Assembly: GCF_947179165.1 (NCBI RefSeq)
Contig: NC_077239.1
Location: 33,184,134 to 33,248,133 of the forward strand
DNA length: 64,000 nt
Origin: Solanum dulcamara
Lineage: Eukaryota; Streptophyta; Magnoliopsida; Solanales; Solanaceae
Direction of reading: 5' to 3'
Below the pieces are notes generated by a model. It saw only the letters and a list, made by a program, of their open reading frames with translations. It made no database searches and had not been told where the DNA came from. The number at the start of each line of letters is the position of its first letter. The first letter of the stretch is position 1. This document shows, piece after piece, positions 34,690 to 45,117 of this stretch. A program made the translations under genes and the position numbers.

Positions 34690-37433
34690 CACCTTCATTC
34701 CAAGGCAACCAGTATGAAAGGAAGATGGGCATTCATCACACAGAAGTAATTCACCACCGTAATGGCACACGGAACACACATAGTCATTTGTGCCCAAATG
34801 TTTGCGCTTCTTCAACAAAGGTGGTCTCTTCCTTGTGTTTCTTACACTACTCTTTTCTTTCATCTGCAGTTGACAATCAAGAATGGATCGTCCATCTTCC
34901 AAAAATATATTTGCTGAAGGTCTGTGATAACTGCTTCCAGCATGCACCTCAAAATTGCTAATTCCATAAACTTTTTGGCAGCACTTGCATTTGATCCCTG
35001 CTCGAGTGATCCGCCCTTCTGCCATTGGACAACCATCTTTTTTTGCACGATACTGCACTTTTGCACGGGGCAGAATCACATTATTGTCAATCAACCAAGA
35101 TAAAACTGTTCGAGGTGTATGATGCAAGGAAGAAGAAAGTGTTGTCTGCCGAGCTCTTTTACTTGATTGCAACAGACGAACTGAAGAGTGAGATTCTATA
35201 CCATCTGTTACTGCTCCTGGAGATCTGTATTCATTTCCTTTTTTCAACATGTTCAAGCCACCTGCATGATTAGTCTTCTTTCTTGTTTTGCTGATTTCAC
35301 AAACTGTGACTTCATTAAGTTGAGCAGGTTCTTTCGAAAGTGGCATGACAGAAAATGTCGCCGTTGATAACTTCTTACATGAGGTCTGAGGAGCCAAATT
35401 CCCCTGATATTCCAGAACAGTTGACCGGGAAAATAATTCAGGCATCTGTCTCTCAGCTTTCCACTGCTGCATACACCATCTGCATGCCGTTCGAAGAGAG
35501 TTGAATGTTTTCCCATGAGGAGAACAGTACCGCAGTTCTCTCTTCTCCCTTTTCCAAATATAATAAAATTTCCATTCCATTGCAGCTAGGTGCTTCTTAG
35601 CTTTCATGATCATAAACTTCTTTTCCACACTGTTCAACTTCTTATAGGCAGGATTGTCGGGTGATCCCAGTGAACAATACTCAATAACAGCTTCAGGGCA
35701 GATTTCAGGATCAATGATTTGTTCTTGAGAAGTATATGGCAGCTCAGATACCTCACCGCATGTCTTTGCTTTTGCCAGGCAAGTAGACAGGTTGAGGTCA
35801 TCAGATGAACCATCATATGATGTTTTTTGGCCTTCTGCCCAAGTTTCTGACTTTTCCAACATCTTGCAAACTTGACGAAGTGATTGGAATATCTTCCCAT
35901 CAGGAGCAATGTACCGTGTCCTAATGATTGTACAATCCTTTGGTTGCTCAATTTTCCATCCTAAGTGAAACAAATGTTTCTTAAATTTTTGCAAGGATCG
36001 TGGGGACCTATGGTTCGACATATAATTATCATTGTACACGGAAACTGCATCAGAACAAAGCTCAGCTACATGGATGATGGTCGTACATTGAAGTCGCTTC
36101 CTCTTTCTAGAATTTATCTTATTGGAAGACTCAAAGTTCAGTCTCTCACTCTTAGTAATTGACAAAGTACCAGAAATTTCATTTTTAGGGGGATGTAAAA
36201 CTGGCAAAGCATTAGGTGATACTGCTGGTTGTTCTTCTTGGCTTGGAAGAACTGAGCTAAATATAACACTACCACTCAATGGAACATCCTCTGAGATTGG
36301 TGCAAAACCCTTCGAAACAAGTTGTTTTTCTACAGGCTGAAGACATGATAGATCCCGATCCATACACAGCATCTCCCCACTAACCGAATTGCATATGGAT
36401 TCAATAAAAGGTGCAATGGCTGAGTTATCAAAACATGTTTCAACCTTGAGTATAGCCTGAAGAGCGGGTTGTGAAAATTCTAGCAATGGCCCACCCTCTA
36501 CAAAGTCTGGTGAAGTGTTCAACTCACAAAAAAATTGCTTGACGGTTAACATGGTGTTTTCAAGCACAACTTCCTTGATCAAGTTCCTCCAGATATCACT
36601 CGACGTAGATGTCCACTCCTTGAGATTTTCGTAGCCATTCTTCAGCCGCATTTCATACCAAATTTGTTTGAGTGAGACCAAAAGGGGGTGGACATGCTCA
36701 ATCTCCTCAATTATTTGAAGAAACATCCAGCTACCACGAGGCTTCCATTCTTGTGAAACCTCATCCCAATCTTGAGTTATACGTAGATTGTGGACTTGAG
36801 CCTTGATTTCATCACCCATATCTGGAAAGAAAATTCGGCGCTCCTGGGCACCATCTTCATGGTCAAATATGACTCCTTCCCACCAAGCATCTTGATAAAA
36901 CAAATCAACACATAGTCCATAAGATAGAAGCCATCTCCCAAATTGAACTGGAGGTGGCAAAGGCCTAATGATACCACGATAGGTATCTAACATTGGAGAA
37001 ACCTTGACAGATTCGATCAAGTTGATAGAACCGTCATCACACAGAAGGTGATGGTATTGAACTTGAGGAACCAAATCATTAAAAGCCATGACAGTAGCCA
37101 AGTGCCATGAACCCAAGAATCCATTTTCAATACTCCTCACCTGAATAAATACGAATGCTTCAAAACATCACTGAAAGTGAAAGCATTCACTAAACCCTTT
37201 AATCTTTAATGTTGAATATTAATTCATTTATTATCTGTTTATACAATATTAAGTCATTTATTATATGTGTATTAGTTGAAGAGTAGTTGAAAAAGCAGCA
37301 CATGCAATAACAAACAATTTCAAGACCAAAATTAAACAATGCAACCCAACATAAAAAATCTTACTTCAACGTTTTGATGAAGGTGTATTTTGGGATTAGT
37401 TTTGATATTGATGCGTTCTTTAATAACAGCCAT
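29391..37433 (-). CDS. IDM1/ROS4-like PHD-finger histone acetyltransferase (multi-exon)
   Basis: Nuclear chromatin protein of the INCREASED DNA METHYLATION 1 type; in Arabidopsis, IDM1 acetylates histone H3 and helps active DNA demethylation. Exons, with GT-AG introns and continuous frame: 37433-37365, 37140-34693, 34401-34272, 34166-34078, 33787-33543, 33030-32944, 32799-32700, 32056 to about 31849, about 31804-31640, and 29561-29391 (stop TAG). The exons to 32700 give 1,056 codons exactly in phase. Approximate residue positions: Agenet-like 18-160; NLS RKRKR 368-372; two IDM1-type repeats 415-450 (RYIAPDGK) and 545-576 (RYCSPHGK); TPL-binding-like domain 701-783; PHD 1 820-855 (CSVCHYGGELLLCDEC); PHD 2 to 912 (ending CNKRCEQ); GNAT 930-1100 with acetyl-CoA loop RFQYRRLGMCR. 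ATG 37433 was chosen because its 23-codon exon joins in frame to the Agenet start. The C-terminal exons are uncertain: the intron after 31849 would be only 44 bp (63 bp with a donor at 31868), and the phase into 29561 is unresolved. Confidence 0.88.
31602..31632 (+). repeat. Homopolymer tract: A run followed by 18 G
   Basis: About ten A (31602-31611), then GGA and G x 18 (31615-31632). On the gene strand this is a C run just after the probable splice donor AGAGTATGTCC of the penultimate coding exon. It would be hard to sequence accurately, and its length may be unreliable. Confidence 0.85.
34552..34686 (+). repeat. Compound microsatellite (CAA)n, (TA)n, (GA)n in an IDM1-like intron
   Basis: CAA repeats at about 34552-34577, TA repeats at about 34601-34665 and GA repeats at about 34665-34686. 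On the gene strand the CT tract begins seven bases after the exon end at 34693. The intron is 34692-34402. Frames of 82-169 residues drawn across this tract are repeat artefacts. Confidence 0.92.
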
Positions 37434-38560
37434 TGGCACAGTTATGTTATGTCAAAATTTGACTGTTTTGTTTCACGTCCCAATTTGTCAATGTCTATGC
37501 TTTTTTTCTTCCATCAGTCACTAGATTATCTAAACCCAACACCAAAGCATCAACTGCAACAAAAACAAACATTCAGAAGCGTTAATGAAGTGCATAATGG
37601 ACAAATCAGTTGAAATTTTCGCAAGTAGAAAAATTAAGATTTATTATTCACCATAAAAGAAAGAGAAAGACTTTGTGAATCAAGATTAAGGACCTTCTTA
37701 GTTGCTCTGTTTCTGGGCTTCCAACGAGTTCATGAAAATTTTAGAAGAAGATGAGTTTCCCAAAGCCGCTTTTCTCCTTTTACTTTTCTTCTGTAATTTT
37801 AGGGTGCCTTACTGCTCTAGTGCTCTCTCACACTATCTCAATGACTTAATTTTTTCCTATTTATTACTACTCTTCTAGTTTCTCAACTTAATTTATTTCA
37901 TTTTTCTTTACCAAAAAAATTGGAATTTATCTTCTCATTTTTACTTATCAAATTTTAACTTGGCACATCTATTAATAAAATAATGATTGGTATAATGAAT
38001 TTACTATTTTACCCTTATTAATTGATAGATTTTTAAACATATTTATTCATTATATTTTTCAAAAAATATACTCAATGTTAATAAATTGAGAATATGATAG
38101 AAAAAAAAATTCCCTTTCGTAATTTGTCAAAATGAACAAATAAAAAAAATTAATTAAAAAATATTTAACAAATAAATAAAAATGGACGGATTGTTGTGAA
38201 AAAAACATAAACACAGTAAGCACTCAACAATTTCACAAAGTATTTTAATCTATCTTCTATATATTTATCCCCCGCCCTCCCTTTCCGCTTTTTCTCTCTC
38301 TATATATACTAGCAAACAAAAGGTTATGTTATACACGCACCCAATAACACTGTAAAAATAATAATTTGATTGGGGCATATTTATTATATTTTACTAATAT
38401 GTTGATATTCTTTTTTTTTTACTAACTATATGAACATACAAACATTAGAAACTAAATACCCAGGAGTGCCTTTTGGGTGGTGAGGAAAATTTTGGCATCA
38501 AGAAATCATCTCCAGCACAGATATTATAATCAAGTTCAGTACAAGTATAGTTGGATCAAG
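37434..38560 (-). other. 5' flank of the IDM1-like gene
   Basis: Holds the probable 5' UTR and promoter. A short upstream frame, ATG at 37733 (MNSLEAQKQSN, stop 37700-37698), lies in what looks like the leader and precedes AAGAAGGTCC, a possible donor of a leader intron. Further upstream the DNA is AT-rich, with no clear TATA assignment. Nothing else is recognisable up to 38560. Confidence 0.35.
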
Positions 38561-38599
38561 CTCAACATAAAGATAAATTTTTAATTCATAAGATGTACC

Positions 38600-38830
38600 T
38601 TTCACTTCTGTCATCTCACCCTAGAACTGAATGGAGACACATCATCTTACTTTCAAAGATACATCCAAAACATAGATATCTTATGGTTGGCGGTGTATAG
38701 AAGAATAGCTACTTTTGAAAGATTGCAAAAGTTTGGTATTGATGTACCTTCAGATTGTGTATTCTGTGAACAAAGCATGAAATCCTTCACACATCTTTTC
38801 TTCGACTGTCGTATTACAAGAAACTTTTGA
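38600..38830 (+). pseudogene. LINE (non-LTR retrotransposon) remnant, zf-RVT region
   Basis: In the plus strand, with frame changes, one reads a degraded reverse-transcriptase zinc-binding (zf-RVT) segment: LAVYRRIATFERLQKFGI, then CVFCEQ, then THLFFDC. The Cys-x-x-Cys and His-x-x-x-x-x-Cys spacing is typical of the C-terminal part of plant LINE ORF2. Stops follow at once (38827). Only about 75 codons remain. The sequence to about 39100 may belong to the same element but is unreadable. Confidence 0.6.
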
Positions 38831-39100
38831 ATCGGCTATTGACTAGGACATCAAAGACAAATTCAAGACTGAAATACTGAGGTTATATGGACTTGCAAGT
38901 TAGCAAACAACAAAAGCAGAATAACTGAGATTACCAGGTGTGCATTTTCTATGATAATTCACATGGTATGGTAAACAAGAAATTTAATCCGATTCCAACA
39001 AAAACCCTTTCAAACTGATCAAATGATCAAAAAAATGGTTCTACACATACATATTAAAGGGAAGAATTCAGGAAAATGGCGAGCTCCATTGCAAAAAAAT

Positions 39101-40191
39101 TCTTATTTTCCTTAGATGAGTACCGATATCATTGGATTAGAAGTGTTTGCATAATTTCCTAGGCTTCATGTATGTTTGTTGTTATTGAGAAGCTAGAGAA
39201 ACAGATGTAAGAGAGGCACATTGTCCATAACTGTCAGAACTATATTGTAAATATTTGATTATCAATGAAAAAAATCGTTCGCCAAAACAAATTAAATTAA
39301 ATATCATTTATGAAACAAATGAAAAATAATAATTAACAACAACTACTACTACTAATATATAGAAGCCGCTTGGGAAGCAGCTGGCCGTTGTCATGCCAGC
39401 TTGCTGCCCAAGTGCTATTTCGGTAACTTCACCGAAAATACTTTCATACGTGCTTTCTCCCCTCTGCTACTGCCGCTGTATCAGCTTCAACAGAAGAGAA
39501 AACCTCGCTCCCTCACTTCGACGTTTATCTAATTGTGTTAATTTCTTCACCGTCGCCTTCCTTTCTTCCTTCGATCAAAGCTTGTTGTTCATCTCAGATG
39601 AGCTTTCAGTTCGTTGCAGGTCTTTTGTAGTAATTTATAAATGTTAATTCTGATGGTTCTTGCACAAATTAGGTTTGAAGATAAAGGCTCCGAGGAAGAT
39701 AAAATTTTCTTCCCCTTCACAATTTTATGCTTTCCATCTTCTCTGAGTACATCTGGAAGGTCATTTGTTTTGATTTGTTTTTTTCCCTTTTCATCTTCTT
39801 CTTTCTTTGTGGTTGATTGAAAGAGTGAATGGGTGAAAATCATATGAGGATTTACTTCGATTTATGTGATGTTTTGTGAATATTTTTAAAAAATAGTAGT
39901 ACAAATTCGATCAATGACACAAAAAGGGCAAAGAAAAGAAGGAACAACTTTACCTGATTTTTATGTTCTCATATTCACTGTCTTCGCTTTTACAAGGGTT
40001 CGATGACGCTTCGATTTTCCTTCTACTTGCTAACTTCTGATTCCCAACTTCTAAATGTCATATGGGTCACAGTCTTTTTCAATTTTTATGCGGTTTGGTT
40101 GGATTGGGGTTTTATTCCCAGATTTCTTCTGTTATTTTTCTTTGGATTTTAAGGTAATGGTTATGATGGGAAAACTGATTATTTGAGCTTA
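39101..40191. other. Region without supported genes
   Basis: 39360-39650 is less AT-rich than its surroundings and pyrimidine-rich, and holds an 84-codon frame at 39393-39647 with no recognisable motif. It could be a leader or first exon of a lost gene, but nothing supports this firmly. The rest shows no coding blocks. Confidence 0.25.
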
Positions 40192-41030
40192 TTAAATAAA
40201 GGGAAAGCCCGGCAACTCTTTGATGGACCAAGGAGGCTTTGCTTGTTGTTGCAGCCACTTGATGAGAAGCTGAGAATCAACCTCTAGTTCTACCTGATAG
40301 TAACCAAGGTGAAGGCACCAAGAGAGGCCAAAGATTGCTGCTTTAATCTCAGCTTGATTATTAGTACCTGCACCTAAGGGGACAGCAAAGGCAAATATGA
40401 GATCACCATAAGAGTTTCTAAGGATGCCTCCTCCACCAATGTTGCCTGGGTTATCAAGAGCACTGCCATCATTATTTAATTTCACCTTATCACCTGCTGG
40501 TTTTATCCATTTCACAGGAGTGATTTGGATAGCATGGGAACACTGATCAACCCAAAGGACCAGTTCCTTCCAGCTGGTAGGCCAATTGATATATGGGAAG
40601 GCAGTGTTGAACAAGTTGTGGATATCTTTATAGATAGAGAACTTGACTCTAGCAAGGTTAGAATGTTTCCCACCATTCTTAGAGGCACATCTATTTTTCC
40701 AAAGGTTCCAACAAATGAAGATAGGGGTAGCCTGCAAGATTAGTTTGTGAGCCTGATTCTTGTATTTAGAGGTCCACCACCTCATCAACATAGTTCTGAG
40801 TGGTGTGTACTCCTTAGTGATACCCAAAGAATCAGAAAACACTTTCCAAATGTTGGTAGCAAAGGATCCTGCAACAAAGATGTGATCAATGGCGTCTTGG
40901 CCATGGCCAGGTCTATAGCAGCAGTAACACTTGGAGGGAATGTGACCAAATCTGGTCAGGTTCTCATTGGTGGGCAGCTTCCCTCTAAGGGCTCTCCAGA
41001 CCAGGAAGGAGCACCCTTTAGCGCATAAAT
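40192..41030 (-). pseudogene. LINE ORF2 C-terminal fragment: zf-RVT and RNase H
   Basis: An open minus-strand frame runs to a TAA at 40194-40192. A zf-RVT block comes first (FLVWRALRGKLPTNENL, then CYCCYRPGHGQDAIDHIF). After a variable linker it carries an RNase H domain of the plant LINE type (KLNNDGSALDNPGNIGGGG, then GTNNQAEIKAAIFGL, then VELEVDSQLLIKWL), with the expected Asp, Glu and Asp residues. It is cut at both ends: no RT domain upstream (homology fades near 41030, and the ATG at 41079 is probably not original), and the normal C-terminal His/Asp part of RNase H is missing. At about 280 codons it has stayed open, but a host function is not supported. Confidence 0.75.
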
Positions 41031-42430
41031 GATTAAGATCCTGATAATGGCGCACGTGTGCTCCAATAAAAACAAGCATCTCTTGTCAACTGGAAGAATC
41101 TAAACTCCAACAAATGCAAATTATACAAAATCTTTTCTAATTCATAATCAAAACAATTAGAGTCATTTCTTGTATGGCCACTAGCTAAACAATATGAAAA
41201 ACTGGAATGATGACTAATCTTCATAAGGTTGTTCTTCACTTTCAGTTTTCAAAAAATATTTATTAGTGTGTATTTATTAGTGCTGTGTTGCTGGTGTGTT
41301 CAAATTATTGTGACCGTTGATTAACTTACATATGAAGTTATCTACTTCCGAAGGGCAGGCTTACTTTTCTGTGATGTATACGGTACAAGCAAGCTTTTCA
41401 TGGTCGACATGCATGCTTCTTTAGACACGTATGTTGGTCCCTTCAGCCCTAACTACACATGGCGTTGCTTCTGCTATTGCTTAAGACAATACTTTCTCAC
41501 ATAGAAACGCCATTACTGCTTGGCATCGCCTTCAACACAGCTATTCAGCTCTGCTTGTTTCTTTTGCCTCTTCCCATGTATGTATGTCTTCCATAATATA
41601 TCGTTCTGTGTGGGACTTTTTGGGTGCACATGATTAAATCCACTTTTGTCTTAATGGTGCTCCTTCCTTTATTTATTTCAAAAGAAGTATTAGGATTTGT
41701 ATTTTGAATTCTTCGAATTTTCTCTGTGTTGGTTAATGTTTTTCTTCGGCTAATGTGGATTAGCTTCGTAGTGATACAGATTTGGGGTATCGGCCTAATT
41801 AGAAGGAAGAAACATTTGGATATAATGTTGTAGTCCTTTTTGTTGTGCATTAGTTTTGTCTATCTTCATTGAGTGGAAAGAGAATCTGATTTGTTGACTA
41901 CATTAGAGCAGGATTTGAAAGATTAAAGAAATAGTTAGCACATCACTATACTAGCTGTACCCTATGCATACACATAGCACAACTGTTAACAAATATATTA
42001 TCAATGTTGAACACATATAATTACACAATATAAGACACAAAATGTTGGCACGGACCACCGTGATCTAGTATACTCATAAATATTTAACCTTTATTTTTTA
42101 ATTAAAGTTCATATCCAAAACATAAATAGCCTCTTATTGTAGATCATTTTAAACATTTTTTTGATCATTTTTAATAATTTCTAGATAAGAATTTTTATAC
42201 TATACACATTATCAGTTTTCAATTTATTCAATAGGAAAAGATATTAGTTAGCGTTTTACATGATCGACTATTTAAACTATCCATAATGTTAGATTATTAT
42301 TCCTTCAGCATCTGAAAATTATGTAAAAATCTTATTCAACCGCAAGTAATGGGCATGCAATCATGTTCATGACTTATATATTACTATTTGTTTTATTTAT
42401 TCTAGACTTAACACATAGACAACCCATTAA
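41031..42430. other. Intergenic DNA without recognisable genes
   Basis: AT-rich. Frames at 41033-41239 and 41545-41850 show no motifs. Nothing recognisable on either strand. Confidence 0.4.
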
Positions 42431-42438
42431 ATTATAAG

Positions 42439-42840
42439 TAAATTTCACTTGGGCATGGCTCAAATTAGGATTTGTTCCAACTAAACACATGAAACATGTG
42501 ATATAGTGTTCATATTCGACATGAGGTTAGGTTTTGGAATTATTTTGGCGTGAATTCTCAAGTGCACATTACGTAAATCAGTTAACTATTTAAAATATAT
42601 CATCTTCTTTTATCACATACATTTGCCTCAATAAGTCTAAAAAATTTCATGCATGTTTCAATTAAGACTGATGTGTAAAATTAAAGAAAATTACATATTT
42701 ACCATGGTTAATATAACTATCTAATAGCCACTTGAGAATACACTTATTTTTTCTACAAAAGTGTCTAATAAGAACACTCAATCATGTGTCCAAGTGCTTA
42801 ATCGAAACTAACCGTAGTGCAAGTGTCTAAATGAAATTTA
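42439..42840. mobile_element. Putative fold-back MITE (about 400 bp, arms of about 90 bp)
   Basis: The left arm from 42439 (TAAATTTCACTTGGGCATGG) and the reverse complement of the right arm ending at 42840 (TAAATTTCATTTAGACACTT) align over roughly 90 bp with many substitutions, sharing AGTGTTC and AAATTTCA words. The centre (42530-42750) is non-coding. No clear target site duplication is visible, so the class is open. Confidence 0.5.
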
Positions 42841-43422
42841 TTAAAAAATTTTAGGGGCTATGTTTGCATTAATCTTTCTTTCAGGTTATCGTGTTTTTAT
42901 TTTCCTTGTTATTATACTTTTATTTTTTATTTATTTATTTATAAGATACATAAAAGTAATATATGTTATTTGAAAATTATGTAAAAAATATTATAAATTA
43001 TAATAATAATTTAAAAATTAAATATTTTAAAAAAATTCTTCAAATTTTAACTGTATAATATAAATTGAAATTGAAAAAGTAACATATATTGGGCTCACAC
43101 GTACACGAATTTCCTATCTAGTTTACCAAAGAAGGCTCAAAGTATCATGGACTTTTACAGAAAATATAATAAAAAGTAAAGTAGTAAAAAAACTAAAGTA
43201 GGAGCAAAATAAATGTATTTAAAAGTCATGTTACAGCTAAAGCCAAAAAGCACTAAATGATCCAACTAAAGTGCACGGTGCACCTATACTATACAATCTC
43301 TTAAAAAAACTGTACAAATGATTAAAGCAGGAAAACATTTAATCGACTAATTTAGGCCTATAGCAGACATGCAGGCATATTGATCTCGTATCTGCGTAAG
43401 GTACAAACTCCCACTTATAATA

Positions 43423-43759
43423 CTCCCTCCGTTTCTATTTATATGTCATTATTTTAGATTTGCGTGTATTAAGAAACTAAGTAAGTTTACTATTATATCT
43501 TTATTTAAATATATTTTTGAAGTCAAGTTTTCAATCAATGAACATAAATTAATTTATTTTGATTAATTAATTTGACCAATGTACATGAATTATTTACTTC
43601 TTTTTTTTTATATTGATCAAATATATATTTTCAAGGCTAATAACTCACAAAGGTAAAATATGAAGAATAATGTCATTTATGCATTGATTTTATGAAATGA
43701 CAAATATTAAGGATCATCTATTTTTAGTAAGGATGATATATAAATAAGAACGGAGGGAG
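43423..43759. mobile_element. Stowaway-type MITE (337 bp)
   Basis: Starts CTCCCTCCGTTTCTATTTAT and ends with the reverse complement CTCCCTCCGTTCTTATTTAT, about 20-bp terminal inverted repeats, and is flanked by TA on both sides (43421-43422 and 43760-43761), the Tc1/mariner target duplication. No coding capacity. The CTCCCTCCGTT terminus is the standard plant Stowaway signature. Confidence 0.9.
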
Positions 43760-44077
43760 TATATACTAGTTAAAGATAGCTCATGCTATGCATGGACCCA
43801 ATAATACTATGCTAAATATTTAAAATTTAGAATTTTTTTATTATAATTTTTTTTATAACTTTGTTAAATTGTTTAATAGAATTAATTATTAAATTTATTT
43901 GACTAATTATTCTATGTATTTTTTTTGGTCAAATGAATTTATTTTACTCTATCAAAAATTATTTGCTATTTATTTTAGACAAATCAATTTTATTAGGATT
44001 TTATTTTATTGAACTATATTTTAAAATTTTTAATATTGACTACTTTTAGTTTAAATAGTTATTTTGAAGGGAAAAAA

Positions 44078-45115
44078 CTTAACTATACAGTTCAAGCACC
44101 CAAATTACTCATATATAACAATAGTTTGACTTTTTACCAATACAACAATAGAATCTTTACAAAACAGAATAAAAAAAAAAAAATACCAAATTATAATAAA
44201 GGGATTAAAAAAACATACGTTTTTATCCCTAAAAATCTCTCTTTTTTAATCTTCTTCCAAAAATATCTATTCTCAATATTTTTACTTCCTCATTTTTCTC
44301 ATCTTTTCTAATCTTCTTCCAAAGATATTTTCCATCAATATTTTTTTTTTACAATTTTCTCCATAAATCACTTTTTCAATTTAATCAAATAGTTGATTCT
44401 CTTTTTCTCTCTCCACCCCTTTTTTCCTGAAATTTCTCTCTTTTCACTCGTCTCTTTCTCCTTTCTTCTTATTTTTTAAAATTATTTTTTACTCCATTTT
44501 ATATTTCAAAATTTTTCCTTATTCTTTTTTATTCCTCTCTCTTTGTCTTTTTAAAATTATTTTTACACCATAGAAGGTTGGAATATATCCCCAAAAATTA
44601 ACTTTATCATCAAGTATGAATTAAATTTTTAAATTTATTTGGTTATAATTTAGTGTAATCATTCACTATGATAAAATTGATTTAGATTAATTTAAACTTG
44701 ACACCAAGGTTAAAGTACATTGTACACCATGCAAATTAACTTGATGAAACTAGAATGTTGGTACATACTTGATTAGATTATGGTGTCACCCATTATAGGG
44801 TTGGAACATATAACTAAAATCAACTTTACCAAAAATATAAATCAATATGTTTTATAGTTCTAAACCAACATATCATCAAAAAATTAGTCATACCATACAT
44901 CAAAATATATACAGTATAACATCTCGCAGTTTTAAATCAAGAAATCACCAATAAATTAACTACATCATCCATCAAAATATATATGCTAAAACATATCACA
45001 GTTAAAAATCAATAAATCACCAATTATTGTACCAAATTAGCCACCAAAGTATATTCCTTAATACGTATCACTATTATTTTTTAACCAACAAATCCACCAA
45101 TTGTTAATTGTTATA
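44078..45115 (+). repeat. Dispersed 1-kb repeat R, copy 2
   Basis: Matches 26682-27690 in the same orientation, with many substitutions and small indels. Its right end abuts the truncated protease of element E at about 45118. The 100-codon frame at 44009-44311 has a 60-codon counterpart in copy 1 (26729-26911) but is low-complexity Phe/Leu/Ser-rich sequence and not credible as a gene. Confidence 0.75.
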
Positions 45116-45117
45116 AA

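Noticed and set aside
34452..34961. 169-codon plus-strand frame across the microsatellite
   Set aside because: Antisense to the IDM1-like exon and made largely of CAA/TA/GA repeat translation (poly-Gln, Tyr-Ile, Arg-Glu).
37138..37140. GTG as start codon of the long IDM1-like exon
   Set aside because: It directly follows a splice acceptor (TTATTCAG). An upstream exon with ATG at 37433 fits the domain start and frame.
38290..38345. Possible Helitron 5' end (TCTCTATATATACTAGC) and a possible 3' end near 42050 (GATCTAGTATA)
   Set aside because: Too short to support; no matching hairpin and CTRR end that I can tie to it, and no Rep/helicase sequence.
39393..39647. 84-codon plus-strand frame in a less AT-rich stretch
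   Set aside because: No recognisable motif, no splice continuation found; kept only as a remark in the region entry.
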